From RDXT01 sp033762375 (GTDB taxonomy: Bacteria; Bacteroidota; Bacteroidia; J057), in NCBI GenBank assembly GCA_033762375.1, contig JANRLQ010000102.1, positions 76,403 through 140,402 on the forward strand: a DNA stretch of 64,000 nucleotides, written 5' to 3'. The first letter of the stretch is position 1, and each line of letters begins with the position of its first letter. A program made the translations under genes and the position numbers. Positions 1-9,148 of this stretch are shown here, piece after piece. Below the pieces are notes generated by a model. It was not told the origin of the DNA and searched no databases. It was given only the letters and a program-made list of their open reading frames with translations.

Positions 1-2
1 TT

Positions 3-1118
3 GTACCGACTGTTTTGGGCATCGCCCTGCTGACCTTGGGTATTTCCATCTGGGGGTTGGGCCTGCCTTTTTCGCAGGCGCTGATCCGCAGCATTGCTGT
101 GCTGGTTATTGCCTGTCCCTGCGCGATGGGCCTGGCTACGCCTACTGCCGTAGTAGTGGGGATCGGGCGTGCCTCCCGGGCCGGTATCCTCGTCAAAGGG
201 GGACGTACGCTGGAAGTCTTGGCAGGCGTGACCCATGTAGTATTTGACAAAACAGGCACCCTCACTACCGGACGGTTTCGCATAGCCGCCCTCCAGGTGT
301 CTCCCGAGCTGCGCCTCCTGGTACAAACAGCCCTCCGGGGTCTGGAGCAACATACCACTCACCCGATAGCCCGCTCAGTGGTCGCCGCACTGGCAGATAC
401 AGAGCCGATGGCGTTCAGAGACATCTCAGAAATAAAAGGCCTGGGGATGCAGGGCACGGATGGGCAGGGCAATACCTGGCAGGTAGGGTCCTGGCGTCTG
501 GCGCAGGGACTGACTACGGAGCGAGACCATACCTTGTTTGTGCTCCGCAACAACGAGCTGATTGCTACTGTGGACATGGAGGATGAGATCCGGCCCGGAG
601 CGGCTGCGCTGGTGGCCTATCTGCGTGCTCAGGGGATTACGCCTGTACTCTTGAGCGGAGACCGGCAGGCCGTATGTACAGCGGTAGCAGATAAGCTGGG
701 CATTACCTCCGTGTATGCAGAACAACTGCCCGGTGACAAACGCGAAGTTATCCGTTCGCTGGCTGCTGTCGGTACAGTGGCTATGGTCGGAGACGGGATC
801 AATGACGCACCGGCATTGGCGCAGGCGGCGGTCGGTATCTCAGTCGGTCAGGCGACAGATGTCGCCATGCAGGCCGCCCAGGTCGTATTGTTGCGGGACG
901 AGCTGGAGCTGATCGCGGAGCTGCACCGCATCAGCCGCCATACCGTACAGACTATACGCCAAAACCTGTTTTGGGCGTTTTTTTATAATGTAATGGCGAT
1001 CCCGCTTGCCGCAGCCGGCTGGCTCCGTCCGATCATCGGTACGGCCACGATGGCCCTGTCGGATGTCGTCGTTATCGGCAACTCTCTCCAGCTCCGTATC
1101 AAAAAACTAACCCCCTAA
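3..1118 (+). CDS. copA: Copper-translocating P1B-type ATPase, C-terminal part (cut by window start)
   Basis: The reading frame is open to the window edge, so the N-terminal metal-binding and first membrane segments lie outside. What remains has the intramembrane CPC metal site (ACPCAMGLATP, nt about 111-143), the phosphorylation motif DKTGTLT (Asp codon at nt 246), the HP motif of the nucleotide-binding domain (TTHPIARS, about nt 354), and the hinge motif GDGINDAP (about nt 788), followed by the last two transmembrane helices. A CPC site with an HP motif is typical of Cu(I)/Ag(I) exporters. The protein would pump copper out of the cytoplasm using ATP. A small HMA chaperone follows 17 bp downstream, supporting copper handling. 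Family assignment is firm; Cu specificity is inferred from the CPC motif and neighbour. Confidence 0.93.
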   Translation, partial: VPTVLGIALLTLGISIWGLGLPFSQALIRSIAVLVIACPCAMGLATPTAVVVGIGRASRAGILVKGGRTLEVLAGVTHVVFDKTGTLTTGRFRIAALQVSPELRLLVQTALRGLEQHTTHPIARSVVAALADTEPMAFRDISEIKGLGMQGTDGQGNTWQVGSWRLAQGLTTERDHTLFVLRNNELIATVDMEDEIRPGAAALVAYLRAQGITPVLLSGDRQAVCTAVADKLGITSVYAEQLPGDKREVIRSLAAVGTVAMVGDGINDAPALAQAAVGISVGQATDVAMQAAQVVLLRDELELIAELHRISRHTVQTIRQNLFWAFFYNVMAIPLAAAGWLRPIIGTATMALSDVVVIGNSLQLRIKKLTP

Positions 1119-1135
1119 TCTCTTACGTTACGCTG

Positions 1136-1360
1136 ATGGAATATACCTTCAAAACCAATATCAACTGTGGCGGCTGTGTCGCCAAAGTACAGCCGGTACT
1201 CGATGCTGCCACGGGTATTGAGGCCTGGTCGGTTAATACCCAGACACATGACAAAGTCCTGACCATCAAAACAGAAGCCCTCACGCCAGCTGAGATCGTA
1301 TCGCTGGTGCAGACTGTCGGATTCAGTGCCGAGCAGATGAAAAAAGGCTGGTTCCGCTGA
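1136..1360 (+). CDS. Small heavy-metal-associated (HMA) domain protein, CopZ-like copper chaperone
   Basis: A 74-residue single-domain protein of the ferredoxin-like HMA fold. The metal-binding loop is NCGGCV (Cys-x-x-Cys at residues 11-14), preceded by a hydrophobic first strand, and the C-terminal half has the pattern of a second helix and strand ending near VGFSAE. Length matches free-standing copper chaperones (about 70 residues). It starts 17 bp after the stop of the copper ATPase, so the two are probably co-transcribed, and it would hand Cu(I) to that pump. The loop lacks the more usual Met before the first Cys (Asn-Cys instead), which is tolerated in the family. It converges on the ceramidase-like gene with only 23 bp between stops. 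Confidence 0.85.
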   Translation: MEYTFKTNINCGGCVAKVQPVLDAATGIEAWSVNTQTHDKVLTIKTEALTPAEIVSLVQTVGFSAEQMKKGWFR

Positions 1361-1383
1361 GATTTCCTGCGTGAGAACTCCGC

Positions 1384-2673
1384 TTACTGGCCATCAGGGT
1401 GTGCTGGCGGGATGAGTGCCCGCAGGCACGCCAGGATACGCGGGCCTGTCTGGGGACCTGTGGACATACTGGTGAGGTACGCGGCATGAGGTGCGGCCGG
1501 GTCTTCAAAATATACCGGTTTGAGAATATATCCCAGGGCATCCTGGCTGAGGCCCAGGATAAATTTGGGTCCATCGGTTTGCATCATTTTTTTTGTTTCC
1601 AGCCCAAAATAAGGTGCTGTCTCGCCGGGGTGCGTAGCAAATTGTGCGCTGCCGAGCGCAAACCATGCCACTTCGGTAGTCACAGAGTCTGTAAATGCCC
1701 GGCGAATCACGCCGGCGGCGGCAAGTTGTTGCCATGCCGGGTTCTCCAGGGGCAAGGTCAGGGGCATAGACCTGAACCTGATCGGAGTAGCAGGCATGGA
1801 GGTGGCATGTGCCAGAGACTGAAGGGCCTGGGTTGCCAATTCATGGCCTCTTGTTTCGGCTTTTTCCGGGGTAGTCTCTCCATCTGGCTCTACAGGCTGC
1901 ACCCATCCGCCGATGGCACCCTGAAGAAACAGGTGTTCACCTCCGAGCTGACGTTTCATCTCGTGGCAATACGCGCCGACATAATCCGCTGACACCTCAC
2001 TGTACCGGGCATCCATGTACGTCGGGTGACAGGCAAAATTGGTCAGGGTCGCAATACTCTGTCCCTCAGGTGAGCGCAGGTGGATCAGCGTCAGGGAGCG
2101 ATCCAGTTCCTCCTGGCAAATGTTTTGGACCCAACCTTCGCCCGCTGTGGCAGAAGCACTCCGCGCCTGTACGGGTACAGCAGCTGCTGCCGCACGGGTT
2201 ATCTGGTCAACTGCCGTTTCGATCAGCCGCTCCATATACACACTGTCCACCCCGGACTGGGTGTAGTCCGCCCCCCAAATACCGACCACGTCCGGACCGG
2301 AGTGGGTATGGGTAGAACTCACGACAACCTGCGCCGCAGGCAATGCAAACCGGGTCACCCGTGCGCTCGCTCGCCGCTGGATCTGCTGTACCTCCGGATA
2401 CAACAACCCGATACAGTCCAGGGTAACAAGGGCTACTGCTGTCTGGCCGTCATACACCACCACGGCACGGGCATACAGGCTGTCCCGGATACCGGTAAAA
2501 TGCCGGTTGGGTTTATCACCTGCAATAAAGGCTCCTGGCGGGGGATTGATCGTGGCGGAAGAGGCGCCTGCGATCAGGGCAGTATCGGTCGTAGCTGGTT
2601 GATCACAGCCTGCCAGGCTCCAGAGGATCAGGAGCAGCCAACTGCTCAGCCGGAAAGCGGTAGGGGTCTGCAT
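1384..2673 (-). CDS. Neutral/alkaline ceramidase-like lipoprotein
   Basis: About 429 residues. The start at 2673 was chosen because it gives a lipoprotein signal peptide ending in the lipobox LAGC; the frame runs open further upstream but without signal features. The mature part begins with a segment of the type GASSATINPP, typical of neutral/alkaline non-lysosomal ceramidase N-terminal domains, with later family-like segments such as STHTHSGPD (about residue 150, candidate zinc ligands) and NFACHPTY. Members hydrolyse amide-linked lipids such as ceramide, but many bacterial homologues of this length are only domain matches without proven activity. Likely anchored in the envelope. Divergently transcribed from the branching enzyme with a 200 bp gap. 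Confidence 0.78.
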   Translation of the reverse strand: MQTPTAFRLSSWLLLILWSLAGCDQPATTDTALIAGASSATINPPPGAFIAGDKPNRHFTGIRDSLYARAVVVYDGQTAVALVTLDCIGLLYPEVQQIQRRASARVTRFALPAAQVVVSSTHTHSGPDVVGIWGADYTQSGVDSVYMERLIETAVDQITRAAAAAVPVQARSASATAGEGWVQNICQEELDRSLTLIHLRSPEGQSIATLTNFACHPTYMDARYSEVSADYVGAYCHEMKRQLGGEHLFLQGAIGGWVQPVEPDGETTPEKAETRGHELATQALQSLAHATSMPATPIRFRSMPLTLPLENPAWQQLAAAGVIRRAFTDSVTTEVAWFALGSAQFATHPGETAPYFGLETKKMMQTDGPKFILGLSQDALGYILKPVYFEDPAAPHAAYLTSMSTGPQTGPRILACLRALIPPAHPDGQ

Positions 2674-2872
2674 ATCGGTACGAGACGGGTTGGGGGGGAG
2701 GTATGGGTAATGGTTTGGGAACGCTAACCCCAAGATACCAAAATGTATGAATAAAAATAGGGCCAGGGAGAGGGACGGACCCAGACCTGTCTCTGCACCT
2801 GTCTCCAAAACTTTCTTGCGGCCTTTCCGGGTTTATGCTTTATTTGTGGTGAGCATACCTAATCCTCACCCC

Positions 2873-4897
2873 ATGTCTGACGCCCTCACCCCCCTTGCCC
2901 TTATTGAAGATGATTCCTGGCTGGAACCCTATGAGCCAGAGATTCGTGCCCGGCTTCAGCGATGCCTGGACACCCGTGCAGCCATTGAGGCTGCGCATGG
3001 CAGCCTCAGGGCTTTTGCCTCGGCCCATCACCACCTGGGATTTTCATATGATCCGGACCAGCGGGGATGGTGGTACCGGGAATGGGCACCTGCTGCGGAG
3101 GCGCTGTACCTGATCGGCGACTTTAATGGATGGGAAAGACGCTCTCATCCCCTGCATATGCGTGAAGATGGTGTCTGGGAAGTGTTTGTGCCGGACGCCG
3201 ACACGCCTCTGACCCACGAGAGCAAGGTAAAAGTCCACGTCCTCACCCGTGACGGTGCTCGCGACCGTATCCCGGCCTATATCCGCCGCACGGTACAGGA
3301 CCCCCAGTCACACGACTTTGCCGGACAGATATGGCACCCGGAGACACCTTTTGTCTGGACAGATGAGACGTATCAGCCAGACCCGGATGCTGCCCTGTAT
3401 ATATATGAGTGCCACCCGGGTATGGCCCAGGAAAAACATGGGGTCGGGACCTGGCGGGAGTTTGCAGACAATGTCCTCCCCCGCGTCAAAGACCTGGGGT
3501 ACAATGTCATCCAGATGATGGCTGTCCAGGAGCACCCGTATTATGGGTCGTTTGGGTATCACGTTTCCAGCTTATTTGCACCCAGCTCCCGGTTTGGTAC
3601 CCCGGAGGACCTCAAGTACCTGATCAATGCCGCACACGGGATGGGGATTGCGGTTATTATGGACATTGTACATTCACATGCCGTCAAAAACATCGCCGAG
3701 GGCCTTGCTTTTTTTGACGGATCGGATGATCAGTATTTTCACCCCGGCGGACGCGGTTATCATACCGGCTGGGACTCTTATCTCTACAACTATGGCAAAC
3801 GTGAGGTGCAGCAGTTCCTCCTCTCCAATGTTGCCTATTGGCTGGAAGAGTTTCACTTCGACGGGTACCGGTTTGATGGGGTGACCTCCATGATGTATAT
3901 CCACCATGGTGATATGGTGAGTTTTGAGACCTACGACCAGTACTTTAAGGAGGGAGACGAATGGGATGCCATTACCTACCTCCAACTCGCCAATCTGCTC
4001 GCACACGAGGTGCGTACGCCCTGTATCACCATCGCCGAGGATATGAGCGGGATGCCCGGCTGCTGCCGCCCGGTGCTGGAAGGGGGACTGGGATTTGACT
4101 ACCGCCTTGGCATGGGTATTCCCGACTACTGGATCAAAATGCTCAAACACAAGCCGGATGAGGCCTGGGATATTTTTGACATGTGGTACACCCTCACCAA
4201 CCGCCGCTGGAAAGAAAAAACCGTAGCCTATACGGAGTCCCATGACCAGGCCCTTGTAGGTGACAAAACCCTTGCCTTCTGGCTGATGGACAAGGAAATG
4301 TACTGGAACATGCAGGTTGGTACCCAAAACCTGGCCATAGACCGGGGCATCGCCCTGCACAAGATGCTGCGGCTGCTCACGGCAGGCTTGGGCGGAGAGG
4401 CCTACCTGAATTTTATGGGCAATGAATTCGGGCATCCGGAGTGGATAGACTTCCCCCGCGAGGGCAATGGCTGGAGTTACCAGTATGCCCGCCGCCAGTG
4501 GTCCCTCGTGGACAACCAGGACCTCAAGTACCGGTTTATGAATGATTTTGACCGGGCTATGCTCCAGTTGATGCAGGCTCATCAGGTCCTTGAAGATCCT
4601 GAAATTGAGCAGCTGAACATGGACATGGAAAACCAGGCGATCATCTTCAGCCGGGGCGGACTGGTGTTTGTCTTTAATTTTAGCCCCACCAGCTCTGTGC
4701 CGGACTACGAGTTTTATGTCCCTGAGCCCGGTACCTACCGGATCATTCTGAGCTCCGATGATCCGGCGTATGGGGGATTTGGGCGGATCGACACCAGCCT
4801 CGCCTACTTCACACAGGACGACGAGATGGATAGCTCCTTCCTGAGCATCTACCTCACCAATCGCACTGCGCTCGTCCTGCAACGGGAAGAAGCATAA
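2873..4897 (+). CDS. glgB: 1,4-alpha-glucan branching enzyme (GH13_8, eukaryote-like type)
   Basis: 674 residues from the ATG at 2873; the frame is open upstream to 2747 but that extension is basic, low-complexity and not conserved in the family. Order: N-terminal helical segment, CBM48 beta-sandwich (WYREWAPAAEALYLIGDFNG about 65-85), GH13 barrel with nucleophile region DGYRFDGVTSM (about 327-337), acid/base region IAEDMSG (about 386) and TESHDQALVGDK (about 455), and a C-terminal all-beta domain. These motifs match the plant/animal-type subfamily 8 rather than E. coli-type GlgB. It forms alpha-1,6 branches in glycogen. No other glycogen gene lies nearby. A strong intrinsic terminator follows. 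Confidence 0.95.
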   Translation: MSDALTPLALIEDDSWLEPYEPEIRARLQRCLDTRAAIEAAHGSLRAFASAHHHLGFSYDPDQRGWWYREWAPAAEALYLIGDFNGWERRSHPLHMREDGVWEVFVPDADTPLTHESKVKVHVLTRDGARDRIPAYIRRTVQDPQSHDFAGQIWHPETPFVWTDETYQPDPDAALYIYECHPGMAQEKHGVGTWREFADNVLPRVKDLGYNVIQMMAVQEHPYYGSFGYHVSSLFAPSSRFGTPEDLKYLINAAHGMGIAVIMDIVHSHAVKNIAEGLAFFDGSDDQYFHPGGRGYHTGWDSYLYNYGKREVQQFLLSNVAYWLEEFHFDGYRFDGVTSMMYIHHGDMVSFETYDQYFKEGDEWDAITYLQLANLLAHEVRTPCITIAEDMSGMPGCCRPVLEGGLGFDYRLGMGIPDYWIKMLKHKPDEAWDIFDMWYTLTNRRWKEKTVAYTESHDQALVGDKTLAFWLMDKEMYWNMQVGTQNLAIDRGIALHKMLRLLTAGLGGEAYLNFMGNEFGHPEWIDFPREGNGWSYQYARRQWSLVDNQDLKYRFMNDFDRAMLQLMQAHQVLEDPEIEQLNMDMENQAIIFSRGGLVFVFNFSPTSSVPDYEFYVPEPGTYRIILSSDDPAYGGFGRIDTSLAYFTQDDEMDSSFLSIYLTNRTALVLQREEA

Positions 4898-4951
4898 ACA
4901 AGCACGGTGTCAGGTGCTATCCACCTGACTGACAGGCCGATAAGGTATGTC

Positions 4952-4984
4952 CGGGTCATACAGTCTTGCTGTATGACCCGTTTT
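4952..4984 (+). terminator. Intrinsic terminator after glgB
   Basis: A perfect 12-bp stem (CGGGTCATACAG / CTGTATGACCCG) with a 5-base loop, followed by TTTT. It lies 55 bp after the branching enzyme stop and just before the 3' end of the convergent VOC gene. Confidence 0.8.
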
Positions 4985-4988
4985 GTTG

Positions 4989-5357
4989 TCAGAGTTCGAT
5001 GATCGCGATCACAGCCCCGGCCGGGTCCTGGATCACACAAAACGGCTTGTTGCTCATGTTGCGGGGGCCGTCGAGTACCCGCCCCCCAGCCGCCAGACAG
5101 CGCTCCACAGACGCCGCGACACTGGTGACAGTCACATAAATCAACCATTGCGGCGGGACATTGGCATTGATCCCGCGGGCATGACATACCCCGGCGACAC
5201 CGTCCTTGCCTTCACCCGGGTACAATACATAGTCATCGTAGTCGCCCATGCTGAGGGGCTCAGCAGACCATCCGATCACGTCACAATAAAACTGGCGGAT
5301 GTTGTCTGCATCGGACACGGTAAGGTCTGTCCACACAATCTGGCCTGGCGTTGACAT
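4989..5357 (-). CDS. VOC-superfamily (glyoxalase/bleomycin-resistance-like) protein
   Basis: 122 residues, the usual size for a single pair of beta-alpha-beta-beta-beta VOC modules. It opens with IVWTDLTVSDADNIRQFYCD, the typical first strand and helix, and ends with FCVIQDPAGAVIAIIEL, the typical last strands with the Asp-Pro turn. Members bind a divalent metal and act on small molecules or serve as binding proteins; substrate cannot be told from sequence. The gene is solitary, converging on glgB. Confidence 0.85.
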   Translation of the reverse strand: MSTPGQIVWTDLTVSDADNIRQFYCDVIGWSAEPLSMGDYDDYVLYPGEGKDGVAGVCHARGINANVPPQWLIYVTVTSVAASVERCLAAGGRVLDGPRNMSNKPFCVIQDPAGAVIAIIEL

Positions 5358-5555
5358 AGGGATAGGGGTTGATATACAGGTTTGAGGTGAAGATAGGGAA
5401 AATACGGCTGAAGATCAGGTGAAAAACGTTTGACAGCCTATAATATTCAGGCACAAACGAACGGATAAGATTTTTTCTGAATAAATCTCTCCCCCCTGTT
5501 AACCTTGCCCTCATACCTGGCATAAGGGAGTACAAACCCCTTTAATCCCTGTGGT

Positions 5556-6659
5556 ATGCGTCTTTTTTCGGCATTATACATCCCGGTTATGCTGCTGGCT
5601 GTGACCGGTTGTCAGTTTTTTTCAACCTCAACTCCTTTCAGTATGTTTACATCCGGCGTATCCCTCGTTGAGATCACGGAGCCGCGTGAGGCTGCTTTTA
5701 CGGTCCAGCTCCCGAAGGACTGGGATATCCAGCTCGCCCTGGTGCGGCCACATGAGCAGACCCGGAGCATCGGGTTTGCCAAAAGCCCGGATGGCCGGGA
5801 CTGTGTATTTTTTGGGGATACCCGCCTGCCGATGTGTTATATACCGGCCCCCCACATGGGCATGCCTGCCGGTATGAACATGGGCAGCCCCCTGCTCCTG
5901 GTGACACCATTTGTGGCTGCGGACCGGTATTTTCAGCAGTATGTGAAGGACCGGTACGGGCGTCTGCCGGGCTTCCGGATTACGGGCATAACGCCCAATC
6001 CGGAGCATCAGCAACTGGTCGAGGCTGCCGCCCGCCGCAACGGGATACAGGCCCAGATCACTACCGCCCGCGTTTCATTTGAGTTTGAAGAGGGAGGTGA
6101 GCGGGCCTACGCCCAGGTTAATGGGACTACGTTTCAGATACAGCAGGTCTGGATGTCGGATGTGTATGGGTTTATCACCCTCGGCGACACAACGCAGATG
6201 TCCCGGCTCACAGGGCAGATCGTAAGCACCCTCAAACCCAATCCCCGCTGGCAGGAACAGGAAAACCTCCGCCACCAGCAAAAAATGGCTGCCATGCAGG
6301 CCCAAACCCGGCAGATCCAGGAACAGACCCGCCTGAATACCCTGGCCCACCAGCAGCGCATGCAGCAGATGCACCAGAATTTTAATGCCCACCAGCAGCG
6401 GATGCAGGACCTCCAGGCCTCACATGACGCGCATAACCAGGCCTGGGCCGCCCAGCAAGGATTGCAGGACCGGCAGCACGAGCGGTTTATTGATTATATC
6501 CGGGAGGAAGAGACCGTCACCAATGGCCAGCAGACGGGCAAGGTGGAGTCTGGCTACTCCCAGTACTACGTCAACCCGCAGACGGGTGCGTATATCGGCA
6601 CCAATTCGTATGAAAACCCTGATGCCTCGGTGTATGAACTCTGGCATATCAAAAAATAG
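5556..6659 (+). CDS. Uncharacterised lipoprotein with Gln/His-rich coiled-coil region
   Basis: 367 residues. N-terminal lipoprotein signal with lipobox AVTGC (Cys at 19). Residues about 35-230 form a globular region beginning with beta-rich sequence and containing a Met/Pro/Gly-rich stretch (PHMGMPAGMNMG, about 98-109). Residues about 230-310 are a long Gln/His/Met-rich helix with repeated HQQRMQ-type units, likely coiled coil. The tail (about 320-367) has YSQYYVNPQTGAYIGTNSYE, resembling short repeats in other Bacteroidota envelope proteins. I do not recognise the family. The abundance of Met and His could bind metals, but that is speculation. It ends at a palindromic repeat array. Confidence 0.6.
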   Translation: MRLFSALYIPVMLLAVTGCQFFSTSTPFSMFTSGVSLVEITEPREAAFTVQLPKDWDIQLALVRPHEQTRSIGFAKSPDGRDCVFFGDTRLPMCYIPAPHMGMPAGMNMGSPLLLVTPFVAADRYFQQYVKDRYGRLPGFRITGITPNPEHQQLVEAAARRNGIQAQITTARVSFEFEEGGERAYAQVNGTTFQIQQVWMSDVYGFITLGDTTQMSRLTGQIVSTLKPNPRWQEQENLRHQQKMAAMQAQTRQIQEQTRLNTLAHQQRMQQMHQNFNAHQQRMQDLQASHDAHNQAWAAQQGLQDRQHERFIDYIREEETVTNGQQTGKVESGYSQYYVNPQTGAYIGTNSYENPDASVYELWHIKK

Positions 6660-6662
6660 TGG

Positions 6663-6703
6663 TTTTAGGTTTACTAAACCTCGAAGGTTTAGTAAACCTA
6701 AAA
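6663..6703. repeat. Nested palindrome, copy A
   Basis: Perfect inverted repeat with 19-bp arms and a CGA loop. Each arm contains GGTTTACTAAACC (or its complement), which is itself a palindrome around one central base, so the element is a palindrome of palindromes. Related copies are at about 9101, 10905 and 49988. It sits between two convergent genes and begins 3 bp after the upstream stop. Confidence 0.9.
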
Positions 6704-6812
6704 ACCTAAACCTAAACCTAAACCTCGAAGGTTTAGTAAACCTAAAAACCTAAACCTAAACCTCGAAGGTTTAGTAAACCTAAAAAACCTAAAACCTAAA
6801 CCTAAAAAATCC
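6704..6812. repeat. Telomere-like CCTAAA array with partial palindrome arms
   Basis: Follows copy A. It consists of runs of AACCTAAACCTA units, interrupted twice by the right arm of the nested palindrome (CTCGAAGGTTTAGTAAACC). It fills the gap between two convergent genes and stops at the end of the next gene. The pattern suggests slippage expansion from the palindrome's outer arm. Confidence 0.85.
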
Positions 6813-8921
6813 CTACAACTTCCGGCGGGTGACTACATACCGCAGGTTGAGCTTGTAGTCGCGGGCATTGAGGGTATAGGTGGTCTCGCGCGTGTCTTGG
6901 TTGCCAGTAGGGCTGGCAGAGAGGTCAAAGTGGTGGCTGGCACCGCCGAGGTAGTCGTTGTCCCCCCGCAGGCCGCTATCACCTTCGTATCCTGAGGTGG
7001 TCGAAAAAACCCGCTCCCCGGGCCGCAGGCCGCTGAAGGTTTTGGTTTGGTTCACCGCATATACCTGGCCCGGACCTCCGTTTTTGTCAAACTGGAATTC
7101 CAGTATCTCATTGTTGGGGCCCGTAGCCTTAAAGTCTATGCGGTATTCGTCCTCGCCGGATTCGTTATCTTCCGTGGACTCAAAACTCTCGACGGTCAGG
7201 GTGACATCGTAGACATACTCCCGTACCTTGAGGACGTAGGAGCCACTGTTGTTGTTTTCGCGGGATTCGTTGACCCGGTTTTGTTCGTCCAGGACAACAT
7301 TAAAGGTATAATCCCCCGGATTCCGGATCGTGAAGGGGCTGGAAGTGACCCGGGTTGTATTGGATCCGGTGGCAGCAGCAATGACCCCTTCCGGGAACTG
7401 CACCGTTGTTACGGAAGTGGCGGGGGTAGAGGTGATCCGGGCGCTGAATGCCTGCCGGATTTCCTCCGGGTGCAGGAGGCCGACCTCCAGCTCCAGGCGC
7501 ACGGTATTGCCTGCCACAGGTTCTATATTGTTGAGCCAGCGCAGCGCGACCGGATATACGTCCGGCTTGGGGGGTGGTGGGGGCGGATACACAAACTGAA
7601 TAAACTGGGGACTCTCCACCCGCTGGTTGCCGCTGAAGGCAGTGATTCCGTAGCTACCCTCCGGCAGGTTAAAGGTGTTTAGCATCACCTCCCCGATGAT
7701 GTTTTCGATGGCCAAGCCCTGTGTTTGTCCCCAGATCACGGCGGAGAGATCACCCCGCACCTCCCGGATAGGTTTTGTTACCGGTGGCTGGGTACTGCGT
7801 GGGCGGGTCGCGGGGGAGCCTGTGCTGAGTACCGTCCCCGCCGTGCCACCCACGTTGACCACACCGGAGACCCGTTTGAGCCGGGGATAGAGGGATTCAT
7901 TGACCTGACGGCTGTACTTTTCAAGCTGGACCTCATTCAAGGCGACATTGTTGTTTTTGGCCTTAAACTGCTGGGTAAACGACTGGTGGGTCAGGGGACG
8001 CCAGTTGAGTTGTTCGCCAAAGTTGGACAGGATGATCCGGTTGCGGGTGGCGACAATGACCGTACCCGCCGGGAAGGTGAGTTTGGTCTGGTCATTGAGC
8101 ATGAGCCTGATCTGGAGGCTGTCCAGGAGGTTGAGGTGATTGCCGTAGAGGGTGATGCGGTCATTTTTGCCCAGGACAAACCGCTCAGGAACGGCTCCGG
8201 TGATTTTGGGCAATACCTGTACAGCCTGGTTGGCCTTGGCAAAATCAAATCCGGCGATGACATATCCGCGCAGACCTGACCAGAGGCACATCAGCAGAAA
8301 AAACACCACATACAGGCACATAAATACCACCCCAAAAATCCGGGCTCCTTTGATCGGGCGGTCTTTGCGAAACAGGGTCAGCCCAAACACCAGCAGGCCG
8401 ATAGCCAGGAAAATCACCGAAAGCAGGATGACCAGCGAGTTGGTGGTTTTGTCCACCAGGATCATGGTGTTTCCAAAGGTGATCACGATGATGTCCTCCA
8501 GGGCCGAGGCGATCAGGTTGGTCTGGAGCTGGAGCTCCCCGGAGAGCTGCGAGATCAGCGCTGGCAGAGAGTCGTCCAGGATACCGGTTTTGATCTGGTC
8601 CAGGAGCTCGGATACATTGGCAAATACATTGTCCACCGAGCCATTTACCTGGTCAAAAAGAAACCCACCGTTGTTTTGGATTGCGGTTTCGAGGACTTCG
8701 GAGAGTTTGTCGAGGCGCTCGTCTATGAGGTCGGCGGCCTCCTGGGAGAGTTCGCCACTCTCGACCTGCGAGTCAATCAGGCGGGTGACCTCGCTGATGT
8801 CTTCCAGGAGCTGGGATGCATTCTGGGTCATGTCCGTGAGGGACGAGATCAGCCCGCAGCCTGGTAGCACGAGCAGCAGCAGCGGCACCAGGAGCAAACG
8901 AAACAAGGACATAGGTTTCAT
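6813..8921 (-). CDS. Large envelope lipoprotein with internal transmembrane pair, IPT/TIG-like and CARDB-like domains
   Basis: 702 residues. Signal with lipobox LPGC (Cys at 22). Residues about 25-155 are amphipathic helices; two hydrophobic segments at about 161-184 and 193-222 are separated by a basic loop (FRKDRPIKG), consistent with an inner-membrane hairpin. After that comes a region of ITGAVPERFVLGKNDRITLY type, resembling an IPT/TIG start, a proline linker (YPPPPPPKPD, about 440), and a CARDB-like beta domain (about 450-580) with LDEQNRVNESRENNN, the usual final turn. No known protein with this full architecture comes to mind. A second possible start is three codons in. The role is unknown; a membrane-anchored periplasmic adhesion or scaffold function would fit. 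Confidence 0.6.
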   Translation of the reverse strand: MKPMSLFRLLLVPLLLLVLPGCGLISSLTDMTQNASQLLEDISEVTRLIDSQVESGELSQEAADLIDERLDKLSEVLETAIQNNGGFLFDQVNGSVDNVFANVSELLDQIKTGILDDSLPALISQLSGELQLQTNLIASALEDIIVITFGNTMILVDKTTNSLVILLSVIFLAIGLLVFGLTLFRKDRPIKGARIFGVVFMCLYVVFFLLMCLWSGLRGYVIAGFDFAKANQAVQVLPKITGAVPERFVLGKNDRITLYGNHLNLLDSLQIRLMLNDQTKLTFPAGTVIVATRNRIILSNFGEQLNWRPLTHQSFTQQFKAKNNNVALNEVQLEKYSRQVNESLYPRLKRVSGVVNVGGTAGTVLSTGSPATRPRSTQPPVTKPIREVRGDLSAVIWGQTQGLAIENIIGEVMLNTFNLPEGSYGITAFSGNQRVESPQFIQFVYPPPPPPKPDVYPVALRWLNNIEPVAGNTVRLELEVGLLHPEEIRQAFSARITSTPATSVTTVQFPEGVIAAATGSNTTRVTSSPFTIRNPGDYTFNVVLDEQNRVNESRENNNSGSYVLKVREYVYDVTLTVESFESTEDNESGEDEYRIDFKATGPNNEILEFQFDKNGGPGQVYAVNQTKTFSGLRPGERVFSTTSGYEGDSGLRGDNDYLGGASHHFDLSASPTGNQDTRETTYTLNARDYKLNLRYVVTRRKL

Positions 8922-9098
8922 ACACAGGCATAAGTTGGGTTAATAAAAATAGGAGACGCTCGGGAAAAGCCTGGTGCTAAGGCAAAAACGATCTTTGGAG
9001 GCAGAATATTCTAAGTACTTGAAAAATACGGATATATCCAACAAGGAGAATGACTCCGACCCCTGTGTCTTTAGACGGGAAGCCGGGCGAGACTACAC

Positions 9099-9141
9099 TT
9101 TTTAGGTTTACTAAACCTCCAAGGTTTAGTAAACCTAAAAA
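9099..9141. repeat. Nested palindrome, copy B
   Basis: Perfect inverted repeat with arms of at least 18 bp (TTTAGGTTTACTAAACCT and its complement) and a CCA loop, followed by two CCTAAA units. It starts 7 bp beyond the stop of the AT-rich gene on the minus strand. Confidence 0.88.
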
Positions 9142-9148
9142 CCTAAAC

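Noticed and set aside
2747..2872. Longer start for the branching enzyme
   Set aside because: The extra 42 residues are basic and unlike the family; the ATG at 2873 matches the expected N-terminus.
3674..4882. 402-codon open frame antisense to the branching enzyme gene
   Set aside because: It lies fully opposite a gene with clear catalytic motifs and encodes no recognisable domain; the GC-rich codon pattern creates such shadows.
5428..5445. Sigma70-like TTGACA and TATAAT upstream of the 5556 gene
   Set aside because: The two boxes are nearly adjacent, far from the 17-bp spacing required.
6663..6812. Possible CRISPR array
   Set aside because: The units are short AT-rich hexamers and palindrome arms with no unique spacers and no cas genes nearby.
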